This document shows, one piece after another, positions 24,720 to 32,442 of a DNA stretch of 64,000 bases (position 1 is the first letter of the stretch; each line of letters starts with the position of its first letter). The DNA comes from UBA3064 sp023258775 (lineage in GTDB: Bacteria > Pseudomonadota > Gammaproteobacteria > Burkholderiales > Burkholderiaceae_E). Both the position numbers and the translations under genes were made by a program. Under the pieces are notes generated by a model, which was not told the DNA's origin, made no database searches, and worked only from the letters and a program-made list of their open reading frames with translations. The DNA is taken from positions 1 to 64,000 of the forward strand of contig JBIKXS010000016.1 in assembly GCA_044355655.1 (NCBI GenBank), given 5' to 3'.

Positions 24720-25472
24720 TCAGTGGATGTCGGCGGCCTCCTTCAAGGCATCCCTGAGCACCTGCCAATTAAAACCCTTACGTTTTGAGGCTCCGATAAT
24801 CACTGCTTCGCGCAGTGTGAGAAGCTTCACCGCGCTCGCAATTTGGCCTGCGGCGTGCTGCGGAATCACCACCGCGCCGTGCATATCGGCGTGGATTAAA
24901 TCGCCAGACCGAACCGACATGCCGCAGACATTCACAGCAGGGCCGATCTCAACAACATGAACGTGGGCGTGGCTTGGCTTGACGCTGCCTGCGAGCATTT
25001 GAAAGCCTTTGGCGTTCATCGGTACATCCCGAATGCAGCCGTTAGTAATCACCCCAAGCGCTCCGAGCCCTCGGTGAACATGCGAATTAACCTCGCCCCA
25101 AAAAGAACCATAGCCTGCGCGCGCACCGTCAATGTCTTGCATCACCACGACACTCGGCTTGGGTCCACCCTCATCGACATAGCGATACCAATTGACCCTC
25201 GTCTCCCGATCATCAGCGGCACTTCGTTGCGAGGGTTCAACCGAGCGAATGGTGCATGTTCGCGCGTAGCCGACCATGGGCGGTAGCGCGGGATAAATGC
25301 AGCTCAAAGGTTCAACGGTATAACCATGCAAACGTCTCTCGGGCGTGATGATCTCAAGTGCATTACAAATCGTAGGCGTATCGAAACCTTGTAACAGCTT
25401 CAAGGTCTTTGCGTCTAAATGCTCTTGCTGAGGACGATCCAAATTAGCAGCTTGTTGCTTGGTCTTTTTCAT
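24720..25472 (-). CDS. RraA-like protein (HMG/CHA aldolase or demethylmenaquinone methyltransferase-like family)
   Basis: The 250-residue protein has the RraA/aldolase pattern: LLQGFDTPTICNAL at the N-terminus, GEVNSHVHRGLGALGVITNGCIRDV (the GxxxDGxxRD-like loop with Arg-Asp), and VRSGDLIHADMHGAVVIP. Family members cleave 4-hydroxy-4-methyl-2-oxoglutarate-type acids or decarboxylate oxaloacetate, with divalent metal. The frame reaches 25520, but CCAAGG precedes the ATG at 25472. It lies about 70 bp after tctA in the same direction, so the acid imported by TctCBA may be its substrate. That link is inferred. Confidence 0.85.
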   Translation of the reverse strand: MKKTKQQAANLDRPQQEHLDAKTLKLLQGFDTPTICNALEIITPERRLHGYTVEPLSCIYPALPPMVGYARTCTIRSVEPSQRSAADDRETRVNWYRYVDEGGPKPSVVVMQDIDGARAGYGSFWGEVNSHVHRGLGALGVITNGCIRDVPMNAKGFQMLAGSVKPSHAHVHVVEIGPAVNVCGMSVRSGDLIHADMHGAVVIPQHAAGQIASAVKLLTLREAVIIGASKRKGFNWQVLRDALKEAADIH

Positions 25473-25541
25473 GAGTAAATTTACCTTGGATAAGTAGCTT
25501 CGACTTTCTGTATCGATCACGCGTTGGTTTTTCTATTTCGA

Positions 25542-27074
25542 TCAAAAATCCACATCGGCTGCTTCAGCATCCTGAACGCCACGGCGTTTTTGGCGCACAT
25601 GCTGCCAAATTGCTGCCGCCACCGATAAGACTGAAGCGAGTAATAATGCACCTGAAATCGGTCTTAACAAAAACTGCATGGGGTCGGGGTCAGTCATGAG
25701 CGCGCGGATCAAATTGATTTCGATTTGATCGCCCAAAATCACGCCGAGAATGAACGGTGCCAATGGGAAGCCAAGCTTGACCATCACATAACCAAAAACA
25801 CCAAAGACCAGTAGGATCCAGACCGAGGACATTGTGTTGCCAAGCGCATAGGCACCAATCACACAGAGCACCAAGACCATCGGAAAGAGAACCGACTTAG
25901 GCACCGTGACAATTCGGATCATCCAACGCATCAACACAGCAAGAATAATCAAAACCACCGGATGTGCCAGGATGTAGGCTGCAAACATGCCATATGCCAA
26001 TGGCCCATTTTGGCTAACAAATAAGGGGCCTGACTGAATGCCGTGAATTGTTAGCGCACCGAGCATGACGGCCGTCACTGCATCACCGGGTATACCAAAA
26101 GCCATAATGGTTACCAGCGAACCAGCAACATTGGCGTTGTTAGACGCCTCAGAAGCAATAATGCCTTCGGGCGCACCTTTGCCGAATTGCTCGGGATGTT
26201 TGGAAAATTTTTTCGCCTGATCGTAGGCAAGCATGTTTGCCGCACTACCACCGATAGCGGGCAAAACACCAACCACAAGCCCAATGAATGAGGCCCAAAG
26301 CAGCACGAAGGGCCGAGAAAGAATTTCCCATAAAACCTTGAGGTGGTTAACCGCTAAATTGACGCTTTTCGCTGCCTCTGTTTGCAACTGCTGATCGGCG
26401 CCGAGCTTCTCAATATCACTCATGATTTGCGCAAAAGCGAAAGTCCCGATAAGCACAGGCAAAAAAGGAATACCACCTTCAAGCGTGGAAATACCAAGGC
26501 TGAGCCTTTCCTTACCCATCACTGGATCATTGCCAAGCACCGTTACCACAAGGCCAAGACCACCCGCAATCAAGCCTTTCACCATGGACGATTCAACAAG
26601 GCCAGCCACCATGGAAAGTGCGAGTATGAACAATGAGAAATACTCCCAGGGTCCAAATTCGAGCGCAAGCCGAGCAAGCGGTCCCGTGCTGGCAACCAGC
26701 ACAATCGCACCAAGAAGTCCGCCAATCAACGATGCATAAACGCCCAACCACACCGCGCGCCCAGGCTCGCCCCGACGGCTCATGGGAAAGCCGTCAAACA
26801 TAGTTGCCACTGAGGACGGCTTTCCTGGTATCCCAAGCAAGCAGGACGTGATCAGGCCACCGGTTTCGCCACCAACGTAAACCCCAATCATGGCGGCAAG
26901 CCCCTGCAAGGGTTCAAGCCCAAAGGTAAAAGGCAAAACCACGATGATCGTCATGGTAATGGTGATGCCTGGCAAGGCGCCACCGATCACGCCGATGAGC
27001 GTGCCAACTACCAACGGAACCAAGTACTTCAGATCCATCAAGGTAGCGATGCCGTTGCCAAGTAGCTCAAACAT
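25542..27074 (-). CDS. tctA: Tripartite tricarboxylate transporter large membrane subunit TctA
   Basis: The 510-residue protein matches TctA in length. The N-terminal LVGTLIGVIGGALPGITITMTIIVVLPFTF is the classic TctA motif, followed by YVGGETGGLITSCLLGIPGKPSSVATMFDGFPM and a repeated VVGVLPAIGGSAANMLAYDQAKKFS in the second half. About eleven to twelve membrane segments are visible. It ends in a polar basic tail. It forms the carrier with the small TctB and the TctC binding protein encoded upstream in the same direction. Confidence 0.95.
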   Translation of the reverse strand: MFELLGNGIATLMDLKYLVPLVVGTLIGVIGGALPGITITMTIIVVLPFTFGLEPLQGLAAMIGVYVGGETGGLITSCLLGIPGKPSSVATMFDGFPMSRRGEPGRAVWLGVYASLIGGLLGAIVLVASTGPLARLALEFGPWEYFSLFILALSMVAGLVESSMVKGLIAGGLGLVVTVLGNDPVMGKERLSLGISTLEGGIPFLPVLIGTFAFAQIMSDIEKLGADQQLQTEAAKSVNLAVNHLKVLWEILSRPFVLLWASFIGLVVGVLPAIGGSAANMLAYDQAKKFSKHPEQFGKGAPEGIIASEASNNANVAGSLVTIMAFGIPGDAVTAVMLGALTIHGIQSGPLFVSQNGPLAYGMFAAYILAHPVVLIILAVLMRWMIRIVTVPKSVLFPMVLVLCVIGAYALGNTMSSVWILLVFGVFGYVMVKLGFPLAPFILGVILGDQIEINLIRALMTDPDPMQFLLRPISGALLLASVLSVAAAIWQHVRQKRRGVQDAEAADVDF

Positions 27075-27113
27075 GTTGTGCCCGATCAGTGATGGGTAAG
27101 TACGAAACTAAAT

Positions 27114-27623
27114 TCAGAATGATGTCCAGCGACCTCTGGGCAGCAAGACTGCGAGATAGCGCTCAAACACAAAAAAGGTCAGGAAAGCTGCCAGCACGGC
27201 AAGCACGGCCACCCTTACCCAGGCCTTTGGCGAGCGCGGCGGATCGAGCAAACAACTCGACGCAGCAACATAGACGAGCGTGGAGATGCGAAACCCAAGC
27301 GGTGACATCGCAGCGATGTAGACAGCAAACATTGAAAAATGAATAACGACATCGCGAAAGCGTCTTACCAATCCATGCAGTCCCGGGGCGGGTACCTTTT
27401 CAAGCGGATTGGTTAGTCGCTTTCGCCGATAGTCTGCAACCACCAGCCAGAGTCCCATGAGCGCTGTAAAGCCAAGCACGATCCGTGGATAAAATCCTGG
27501 GCCAACTGGAACCAAAGGCATCTCGGGAAGGCCAATAGTGAGCAAAAACAGGATCGAACTGAAGATCAGTACGACGAACCCTGCCCAGCCATCCCTGCCC
27601 AAACTCAAAGACCCTACCCGCAT
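27114..27623 (-). CDS. tctB: Tripartite tricarboxylate transporter small membrane subunit TctB
   Basis: The 169-residue protein has four hydrophobic segments: AGFVVLIFSSILFLLTIGLP, YPRIVLGFTALMGLWLVV, VIHFSMFAVYIAAMSPLGF and VAVLAVLAAFLTFFVFERYLAVLLPRG. The GPGFYPRI loop and the C-terminal F..LLVPLPxG-like ending (here AVLLPRGRW) are TctB signatures. Its start overlaps the TctC stop at 27623. It sits 39 bp before tctA, in the usual C-B-A order. Confidence 0.93.
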   Translation of the reverse strand: MRVGSLSLGRDGWAGFVVLIFSSILFLLTIGLPEMPLVPVGPGFYPRIVLGFTALMGLWLVVADYRRKRLTNPLEKVPAPGLHGLVRRFRDVVIHFSMFAVYIAAMSPLGFRISTLVYVAASSCLLDPPRSPKAWVRVAVLAVLAAFLTFFVFERYLAVLLPRGRWTSF

Positions 27624-28585
27624 TAGCGACGCATCAAGCCAAGATCCTTGGCCAACGCAGCGTTCTCATCGTCGGTCGTCTTAAGCCAAGCAGCATATTG
27701 AGTTCGATTTAAAAATTTAACCTCTGTTGCCTGCTTCTTCATCGACTCAGCATACGCAGTCTCTTTGGTGGCCGCAAGGCAAGCCGACTCGAGTTTACTG
27801 ATGACCGCCGCAGGCGTTCCCTTAGGAACCAGAAGTCCTCGACTCACCTCGTAGACCACATTTACCCCTAACTCTTTGAGTGTCGGGACACTTGGCATTT
27901 CAGCGCTTCGCTTTTCACTGGCAATTGCAATAAATCGCAGTTGACCCGCCTCCACCTTGCCCTTTTGCGTCATGTTTGAGTCGGTCAGGTCGATATGACC
28001 ACCAAGGATCGCATTCATTCGGGGCGCCAAACCATCATAGGATACATACTTGAACTTAATCCCGGCGGCCTTCTCGACCATGGCCGGGAAGAAGTGGCTG
28101 GTTGATCCAAGCGTTGCTCCCACGCTAATCGCACCCGGTCTTGCCTTAGCGTCAGCAAGTAGGCCCGACCAGTCCTTCCACGCCGTTTTGGCGCTCGAGG
28201 TCAGCACCGATGGCGTGGCTGAAATCATGCAGATCGGTTCAAAATCGGTGTACTTCACATCACCCACACCGGTATAGTAAGCAGAATGAATATAATCATG
28301 TACTGCATAAAGTGTATAACCATCGGCAGGTGCTTCCTTGGCTTCTTTGGCACCTTTCATGCCGGACGCGCCCCCAACATTGGCGATAACAACAGCCTGG
28401 CCGAGGTGCTTTTGCAGCCCTGGGGCAAAGGGACGGAAGATATTGTCGGTATCACCGCCGGCAGCCCAGGGAACAATCAGTTTCACCGGACGATCCGGAT
28501 AAGCGTGCGCAATGCTCGCAGCATTAAGCAAGCTAAGTCCTGCAAGCAGTTTGAAAAGGTTTTTGCTCATTTTTAATTGTGGCAT
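27623..28585 (-). CDS. tctC: Bug/TctC periplasmic binding protein of the TctCBA transporter
   Basis: The 320-residue protein has a Sec-type leader (KNLFKLLAGLSLLNAASIAHA) and the Bug fold: YPDRPVKLIVPWAAGGDTDNI, VVIANVGGASGMKGAKEA, PADGYTLYAVHDY and a C-terminal LLVPKGTPAAVISKLE. An AAGGAG site lies six bases before the ATG at 28585, which settles the start over the in-frame ATG at 28570. It is first in a TctC-TctB-TctA-RraA operon. The DNTDN-type pocket suggests a ligand different from the two orphan Bug proteins in the window. Confidence 0.93.
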   Translation of the reverse strand: MPQLKMSKNLFKLLAGLSLLNAASIAHAYPDRPVKLIVPWAAGGDTDNIFRPFAPGLQKHLGQAVVIANVGGASGMKGAKEAKEAPADGYTLYAVHDYIHSAYYTGVGDVKYTDFEPICMISATPSVLTSSAKTAWKDWSGLLADAKARPGAISVGATLGSTSHFFPAMVEKAAGIKFKYVSYDGLAPRMNAILGGHIDLTDSNMTQKGKVEAGQLRFIAIASEKRSAEMPSVPTLKELGVNVVYEVSRGLLVPKGTPAAVISKLESACLAATKETAYAESMKKQATEVKFLNRTQYAAWLKTTDDENAALAKDLGLMRR

Positions 28586-28659
28586 CTCAGTCTCCTTACA
28601 AAGAGCCTTGATCTTAAAGCGAAGAAAAGGGAAAAGTGCACGATTACCCTGTTGACGTG

Positions 28660-28713
28660 ATCAGGCAAAGATTCGAGTTTCGCTCGATCAGGAAAAGATT
28701 CGAGTTTCGCTCG
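28660..28713. repeat. 27-bp direct tandem duplication in the gap upstream of tctC
   Basis: Copies at 28660-28686 and 28687-28713 share ATCAGG(C/A)AAAGATTCGAGT and the rest of the unit with one mismatch. They lie in the 277-bp gap between the divergent tctC and NIPSNAP genes. Confidence 0.95.
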
Positions 28714-28718
28714 GTTTG

Positions 28719-28734
28719 CACGCCTTTCGGCGTG
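28719..28734. other. Short perfect hairpin between two tandem repeats
   Basis: CACGCC-TTTC-GGCGTG forms a six-base-pair stem with a four-base loop. No T-run follows on either strand, so it is not a standard terminator. It sits between the 27-bp and 21-bp repeats. Confidence 0.6.
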
Positions 28735-28776
28735 AGCAGGCTTAAATCAGAACATAGCAGGCTTGAATCAGAACAT
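28735..28776. repeat. 21-bp direct tandem duplication upstream of the NIPSNAP gene
   Basis: Copies at 28735-28755 and 28756-28776 read AGCAGGCTT(A/G)AATCAGAACAT with a single mismatch. The rest of the gap to 28862 holds no further structure that I can see. Confidence 0.95.
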
Positions 28777-28862
28777 GATTCAGGCTCAAATACCGCTACG
28801 ACAACGCCTAACGCGCTACTAGGACGATAGAAGCGCTTCACCAATCAGGAAAATCCACCATC

Positions 28863-29204
28863 ATGTTGCTTGATCATCGAACATACATCTGCCGCCCAGG
28901 AACTATCAAGAAACACCTTGCGCTTTATGAGCAAATGGGAAAGGCTGTCCAGACCCGACATCTCGGCATGCCCCTTGCCTATCTGGTTACCGAGTCTGGC
29001 AATCCGAATGAGTATGTACATATTTGGATGTATAACGATGCTGCAGATCGAGCTCGCCGCCGTGCCGCGATGCAGGCCGATCCGCAATGGCAGGCCTATT
29101 TGACAGAAAGCGCAAAACTTGGTGCCTTAGAGAGTCAACGAAATCAATTAATGACACCGGTTGAATTTTTCCCAGCGCCGGTCGCCCCAAGCGCGAATGC
29201 TTAA
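28863..29204 (+). CDS. NIPSNAP-family small protein
   Basis: The 113-residue protein reads LLDHRTYICRPGTIKKHLALYEQMG, then NEYVHIWMYNDAADRARRRAAMQADPQWQAYL, the two halves of the NIPSNAP dimeric alpha-beta barrel domain, ending with the short conserved MTPVEFFP. Function is poorly defined; members often accompany catabolic or redox gene sets. It diverges from the TctCBA operon across the repeat-containing gap and overlaps the DUF455 gene by 4 bp at the 3' end. Confidence 0.87.
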   Translation: MLLDHRTYICRPGTIKKHLALYEQMGKAVQTRHLGMPLAYLVTESGNPNEYVHIWMYNDAADRARRRAAMQADPQWQAYLTESAKLGALESQRNQLMTPVEFFPAPVAPSANA

Positions 29205-30148
29205 GCCTGACTTAGCGAATTGGCCTCGCCATCCGGTGCGAAGTTCAGCGCGCCGTTGGGCCCGCAGCTGGACTCGCCATGGCGCTCGTTATTCGGGGTT
29301 GATCGATCCTGGCCAAGTAGGCTGAGCTGATCAAGTTCAAGCTGGCTAAAGCCAGCGAGCTGACGTGCGAGGATGTTCATCGATACATGGGTTCTGGGTG
29401 TGTGAAATTTTTTGAGCAAATCGAAAAAATGCGCTTCAGGATCTAAACCCCTAAGCGTGCAGGCATAGCGATACCAATAGGTACCAAGCCAAACATGACG
29501 CACCTCTTCCTTGAGAATCAGCGCCAAGCAAGACGCGCCCTCAGGGTCGCCATGGCGCATCAGCCCAAGAATCATCTCGGGCGTGACATCAAGTCCACGC
29601 GCCTCAAGAACCCGTGGTACCAAGGCCATTCGAACAACAACATCAAGCTCGGTCTTCCTGGCCATATCCCACATGCCCGCGTGGGCAGGAAAGTCGCCAT
29701 AACTCACCTGATAATGCATTTGCAAATGCTGATTTAACATCGAAAAATGACCCGCTTCCTCAACGGCAACACCTAGCCAATCAAGCATGAAGCGCTTTGG
29801 CATGACCTCAAAGCGTAGTGCGGCATCAATGGCTAAATGGATTGCGTGCCACTCAATGTGGGCGATGGCATGAATGAGTTCGGCACGGCCTCTCGCCGTT
29901 CCAAGTCGCCTGCGACCAACCTGTCTCGGCGACACAAGTGCGAGCCCTTTAGGGTATGCGGGCATACGTAGCGCATCAGCCCAACCCAGCGTCTTGCCAT
30001 CATCTGTTCCTTTGTCGGATTTAAGTGCAAGCGCAAGCCGCTCAATCAGGTAAAGCTTCTCATCCACTGTATCTGCTATGAAGGCATCACTTGCAGTCTT
30101 TGTTAGCGAATGCGAAGCAGTTAAAGCCTTGTTAGCGACATGCGTCAT
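29201..30148 (-). CDS. DUF455 ferritin-like di-iron protein
   Basis: The 315-residue protein matches DUF455. Ferritin-like metal motifs are visible: HAIAHIEWHAIHLAIDAAL, VAVEEAGHFSMLNQHL, LEARGLDVTP and LILKEEVRHVWLG, which together supply the Glu/His ligands of a di-iron four-helix bundle. The first ~60 residues and the last ~35 are low-complexity and polar. It starts 3 bp after the tungstate-type ATPase stop in the same direction, so it is probably co-transcribed with that transporter and the OxyR-like regulator. Its substrate is unknown. Confidence 0.88.
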   Translation of the reverse strand: MTHVANKALTASHSLTKTASDAFIADTVDEKLYLIERLALALKSDKGTDDGKTLGWADALRMPAYPKGLALVSPRQVGRRRLGTARGRAELIHAIAHIEWHAIHLAIDAALRFEVMPKRFMLDWLGVAVEEAGHFSMLNQHLQMHYQVSYGDFPAHAGMWDMARKTELDVVVRMALVPRVLEARGLDVTPEMILGLMRHGDPEGASCLALILKEEVRHVWLGTYWYRYACTLRGLDPEAHFFDLLKKFHTPRTHVSMNILARQLAGFSQLELDQLSLLGQDRSTPNNERHGESSCGPNGALNFAPDGEANSLSQA

Positions 30149-30151
30149 GGT

Positions 30152-30751
30152 TTAAGCACCATAACGCTCGCGAAGTATACCGTTATCTATTTCATACACA
30201 CGGTCAGCCCAACGCAGCACTTGCTGCAGATCATGCGAACTGAATACAACGGTGTAACGCCGATCGAGACAGGCTTCAAGTCGCTGCTGGGCTTGAAGAT
30301 CCAGATTAGCGCCTGGTTCGTCGAGCAAGACTGTTTGTACAGGCTTTAACATCGCACGCGCAAAGGCAACGCGTTGTTGCTGTCCACCAGAGAGCCGATA
30401 GGCTTGAAGTGGGGCAAGCGGTTCAATCTCCAAGCGCTCGAGCCAGTGCAAGGAACGCTTTAAACCGTCATGTCGCGACAGCCCTGCAAGAAAGGCAGCG
30501 ATTCGAAGATTATTCAAGACCGAACATCGCAGTAAAGCCGGCTTTTGGAAAAGCATCGTTGCACTTTGCTGCAACTCGATCAAACCCTGATCTGGCCTAA
30601 TATGGCCAAGCATCGAGCGCAAAAGACTCGTCTTGCCCGCGCCACTCGGCCCAACAAGCGCAACCCGTTCGCCCTGATGACAGTCAAACTCGGGAACCCT
30701 CAGCCAGACATGTCCGTTTCTTATAAATTCCAGATTTGATATCTTAATCAT
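30152..30751 (-). CDS. tupC: ABC transporter ATP-binding protein, tungstate type (TupC-like)
   Basis: A short ATPase (199 residues from ATG at 30751, or 203 from GTG at 30763). It has Walker A VGPSGAGKTSLLR, Q-loop TMLFQKPALL, signature LSGGQQQRVAFARAML, Walker B VLLDEPGANLD and H-loop VFSSHDL. It is unusually short for the phosphate/sulfate/molybdate group because the regulatory C-terminal domain is absent, as in TupC. It follows the TupB-like permease by about 40 bp. Substrate assignment rests on the permease. Confidence 0.87.
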   Translation of the reverse strand: MIKISNLEFIRNGHVWLRVPEFDCHQGERVALVGPSGAGKTSLLRSMLGHIRPDQGLIELQQSATMLFQKPALLRCSVLNNLRIAAFLAGLSRHDGLKRSLHWLERLEIEPLAPLQAYRLSGGQQQRVAFARAMLKPVQTVLLDEPGANLDLQAQQRLEACLDRRYTVVFSSHDLQQVLRWADRVYEIDNGILRERYGA

Positions 30752-30793
30752 GCTTATCAACACTAAGATCCGTCATCGGCTCCGAAATAAGCT

Positions 30794-31513
30794 TCATCGA
30801 AGGACGCCTTCGCCAAGTGCACCGGTGAGCCGATCGCGCCACCAAGGCAAAAGCGCTATCACCAGATTCAATAACAGCACCAGCAATAACAAGACCATGC
30901 CAAGCGCAAGTGCCATCGGCAGATCGCCCTTGGTCGTTTCAAGCGCGATTGCCGTGGTCATCACGCGTGTGAACCCTTCGATATTACCTCCCACAACCAT
31001 CACCGTACCCACTTCGGCGATACCGCGACCAAAACAGGTGATCAACATATGTAGAAAAGCATGACGATCATGAAACAGGAGACAAAGGTAACGCAAGTTT
31101 GGGCCTGCACCCATGACACGAAGCGACTCACCCTGCACCTCATCAGCGTCGCGCAGTAAGCGATGAACCAGCGTGCACGCGAGCGGAATAAGTAAGAGCG
31201 TTTGCGCAAGCATCATCGCTTTCACCGAAAAAAGCCATCCCAAACCACCAAGGGGCCCGCTTCGAGATAACAAAAGATAAGTGAGCAAACCGACCAACAC
31301 CGCTGGAATTGCCACATAAGTGTTGAGCAACACCGTCAACACACTTCGCCAAGCGCCCTGACAACGCATCAGGGCAAATGCTGCGAGGGTCCCTAAAGCG
31401 GCAGCGAGCAATGTTGCCGATGAACTCACCCAGAGCGATCGACCGATCACCGCCCAGAGCGCAGGATCACCCGAAAATAGTAAACCGATAGCCTGCGAAC
31501 TTGCCTGGATCAC
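30794..31513 (-). CDS. tupB: ABC transporter permease, tungstate type (TupB-like)
   Basis: The 239-residue membrane protein has TupB signature sequence: FGRGIAEVGTVMVVGGNIEG and TRVMTTAIALETTKGDL, close to what I recall for tungstate permeases. Six membrane segments are visible. The frame extends to 31552, but a GTG at 31513 overlaps the regulator stop as GTGA, giving a normal length and coupling, so I prefer it. No TupA binding protein is encoded in the window. Likely role: tungstate (or molybdate) import. Confidence 0.85.
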   Translation of the reverse strand: MIQASSQAIGLLFSGDPALWAVIGRSLWVSSSATLLAAALGTLAAFALMRCQGAWRSVLTVLLNTYVAIPAVLVGLLTYLLLSRSGPLGGLGWLFSVKAMMLAQTLLLIPLACTLVHRLLRDADEVQGESLRVMGAGPNLRYLCLLFHDRHAFLHMLITCFGRGIAEVGTVMVVGGNIEGFTRVMTTAIALETTKGDLPMALALGMVLLLLVLLLNLVIALLPWWRDRLTGALGEGVLR

Positions 31514-32427
31514 TTGGAAGCAAGGTGTTGGCGTCGCGCTGCTTGAATGCAAAGTGCCAGGGCCTGCAAATCAGCCCAGCGAGCGCTGCTCGGTCGCGCC
31601 AAGAAGGCAATTTGCCGTCGCGGAGCCGGCGCTGCCAAAGGCCTTGCGATTAAGTCTCGATGTCGTAGCAAACCTGATTTCACAGCTAATTCTGGAAGCA
31701 GAGCGATCCCCATCCCAGATTGCGCCATTTGAATCAAGGTGAGCAGACTACTTGCCTCAAGGCCTTCGAAGCGAGCATTGGGTCGCTCACCGCATGCGGC
31801 CAGGCTATGGTCACGCAAGCAGTGGCCTTCTTGCAGTAGCAAGAGCCGGTCCAGTTCGAGTTTGTTCCAATCAAGCGTTTTCTCGGTCAGCATAGGATCG
31901 GATGCTTTTCCAACCAGCCAGAATTCATCATCGTGAATCAATAAGCTTTGCAGCCCTTGCTGCTCAATTGGCAACGCAAGTAGCGCAGCGTCAAGCCTAC
32001 GATGTTTCAAATCGTCAATCAGTTGATGCGTCATCGACTCACGCAATTGAAAGCTAAGCTTTGGGTAGGCTTGCCGCCAATGTTCAAGCCAGTTGGGCAA
32101 CACGAATGGTGCAATCGTCGGGATCATGCCTAACCGGAGCGATCCGCTTAGCGGCTCGGCTAAGGCTTTGGCGGTATCGCTTAAATCGCCCGCCGCAGCA
32201 AGCAAGGCTTGTGCCTTCTCAAGCACTGCCTCGCCTATCGTCGTTAAGGCAACATGCTGCCGATCGCGCTCAAAAAGCGCACCACCCAAGGAATGCTCTA
32301 ATTCCTTTATACCCGCACTAAGCGTTGACTGGCTCACGAAACATACGTCAGCAGCCCTTGTGAAATGCTTGTGCTCAGCCAATACAACAAAGTATTGGAG
32401 TTGCCTCAATGAGGGCAAAAAAGCCAC
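31510..32427 (-). CDS. oxyR: LysR-family regulator, OxyR-like with both redox cysteines
   Basis: The 305-residue protein has an N-terminal winged helix-turn-helix (LRQLQYFVVLAEHKHFTRAADVCFVSQSTLSAGIKELE in two overlapping motifs) and a LysR effector domain. GHCLRDHSLAAC carries Cys203 and Cys212 nine residues apart, the spacing of Cys199/Cys208 in peroxide-sensing OxyR, with the same GHCLRD context. The start is GTG at 32427 with GGAGCG seven bases upstream. It is followed by the tungstate permease through a GTGA overlap, so it may regulate that operon as well as peroxide genes elsewhere. Confidence 0.87.
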   Translation of the reverse strand: MAFLPSLRQLQYFVVLAEHKHFTRAADVCFVSQSTLSAGIKELEHSLGGALFERDRQHVALTTIGEAVLEKAQALLAAAGDLSDTAKALAEPLSGSLRLGMIPTIAPFVLPNWLEHWRQAYPKLSFQLRESMTHQLIDDLKHRRLDAALLALPIEQQGLQSLLIHDDEFWLVGKASDPMLTEKTLDWNKLELDRLLLLQEGHCLRDHSLAACGERPNARFEGLEASSLLTLIQMAQSGMGIALLPELAVKSGLLRHRDLIARPLAAPAPRRQIAFLARPSSARWADLQALALCIQAARRQHLASK

Positions 32428-32442
32428 CGTCGAGCGCTCCGC

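Noticed and set aside
28636..28844. Small frames on both strands over the 27-bp and 21-bp repeats
   Set aside because: They are open because the repeat lengths are multiples of three; composition and context do not support a gene.
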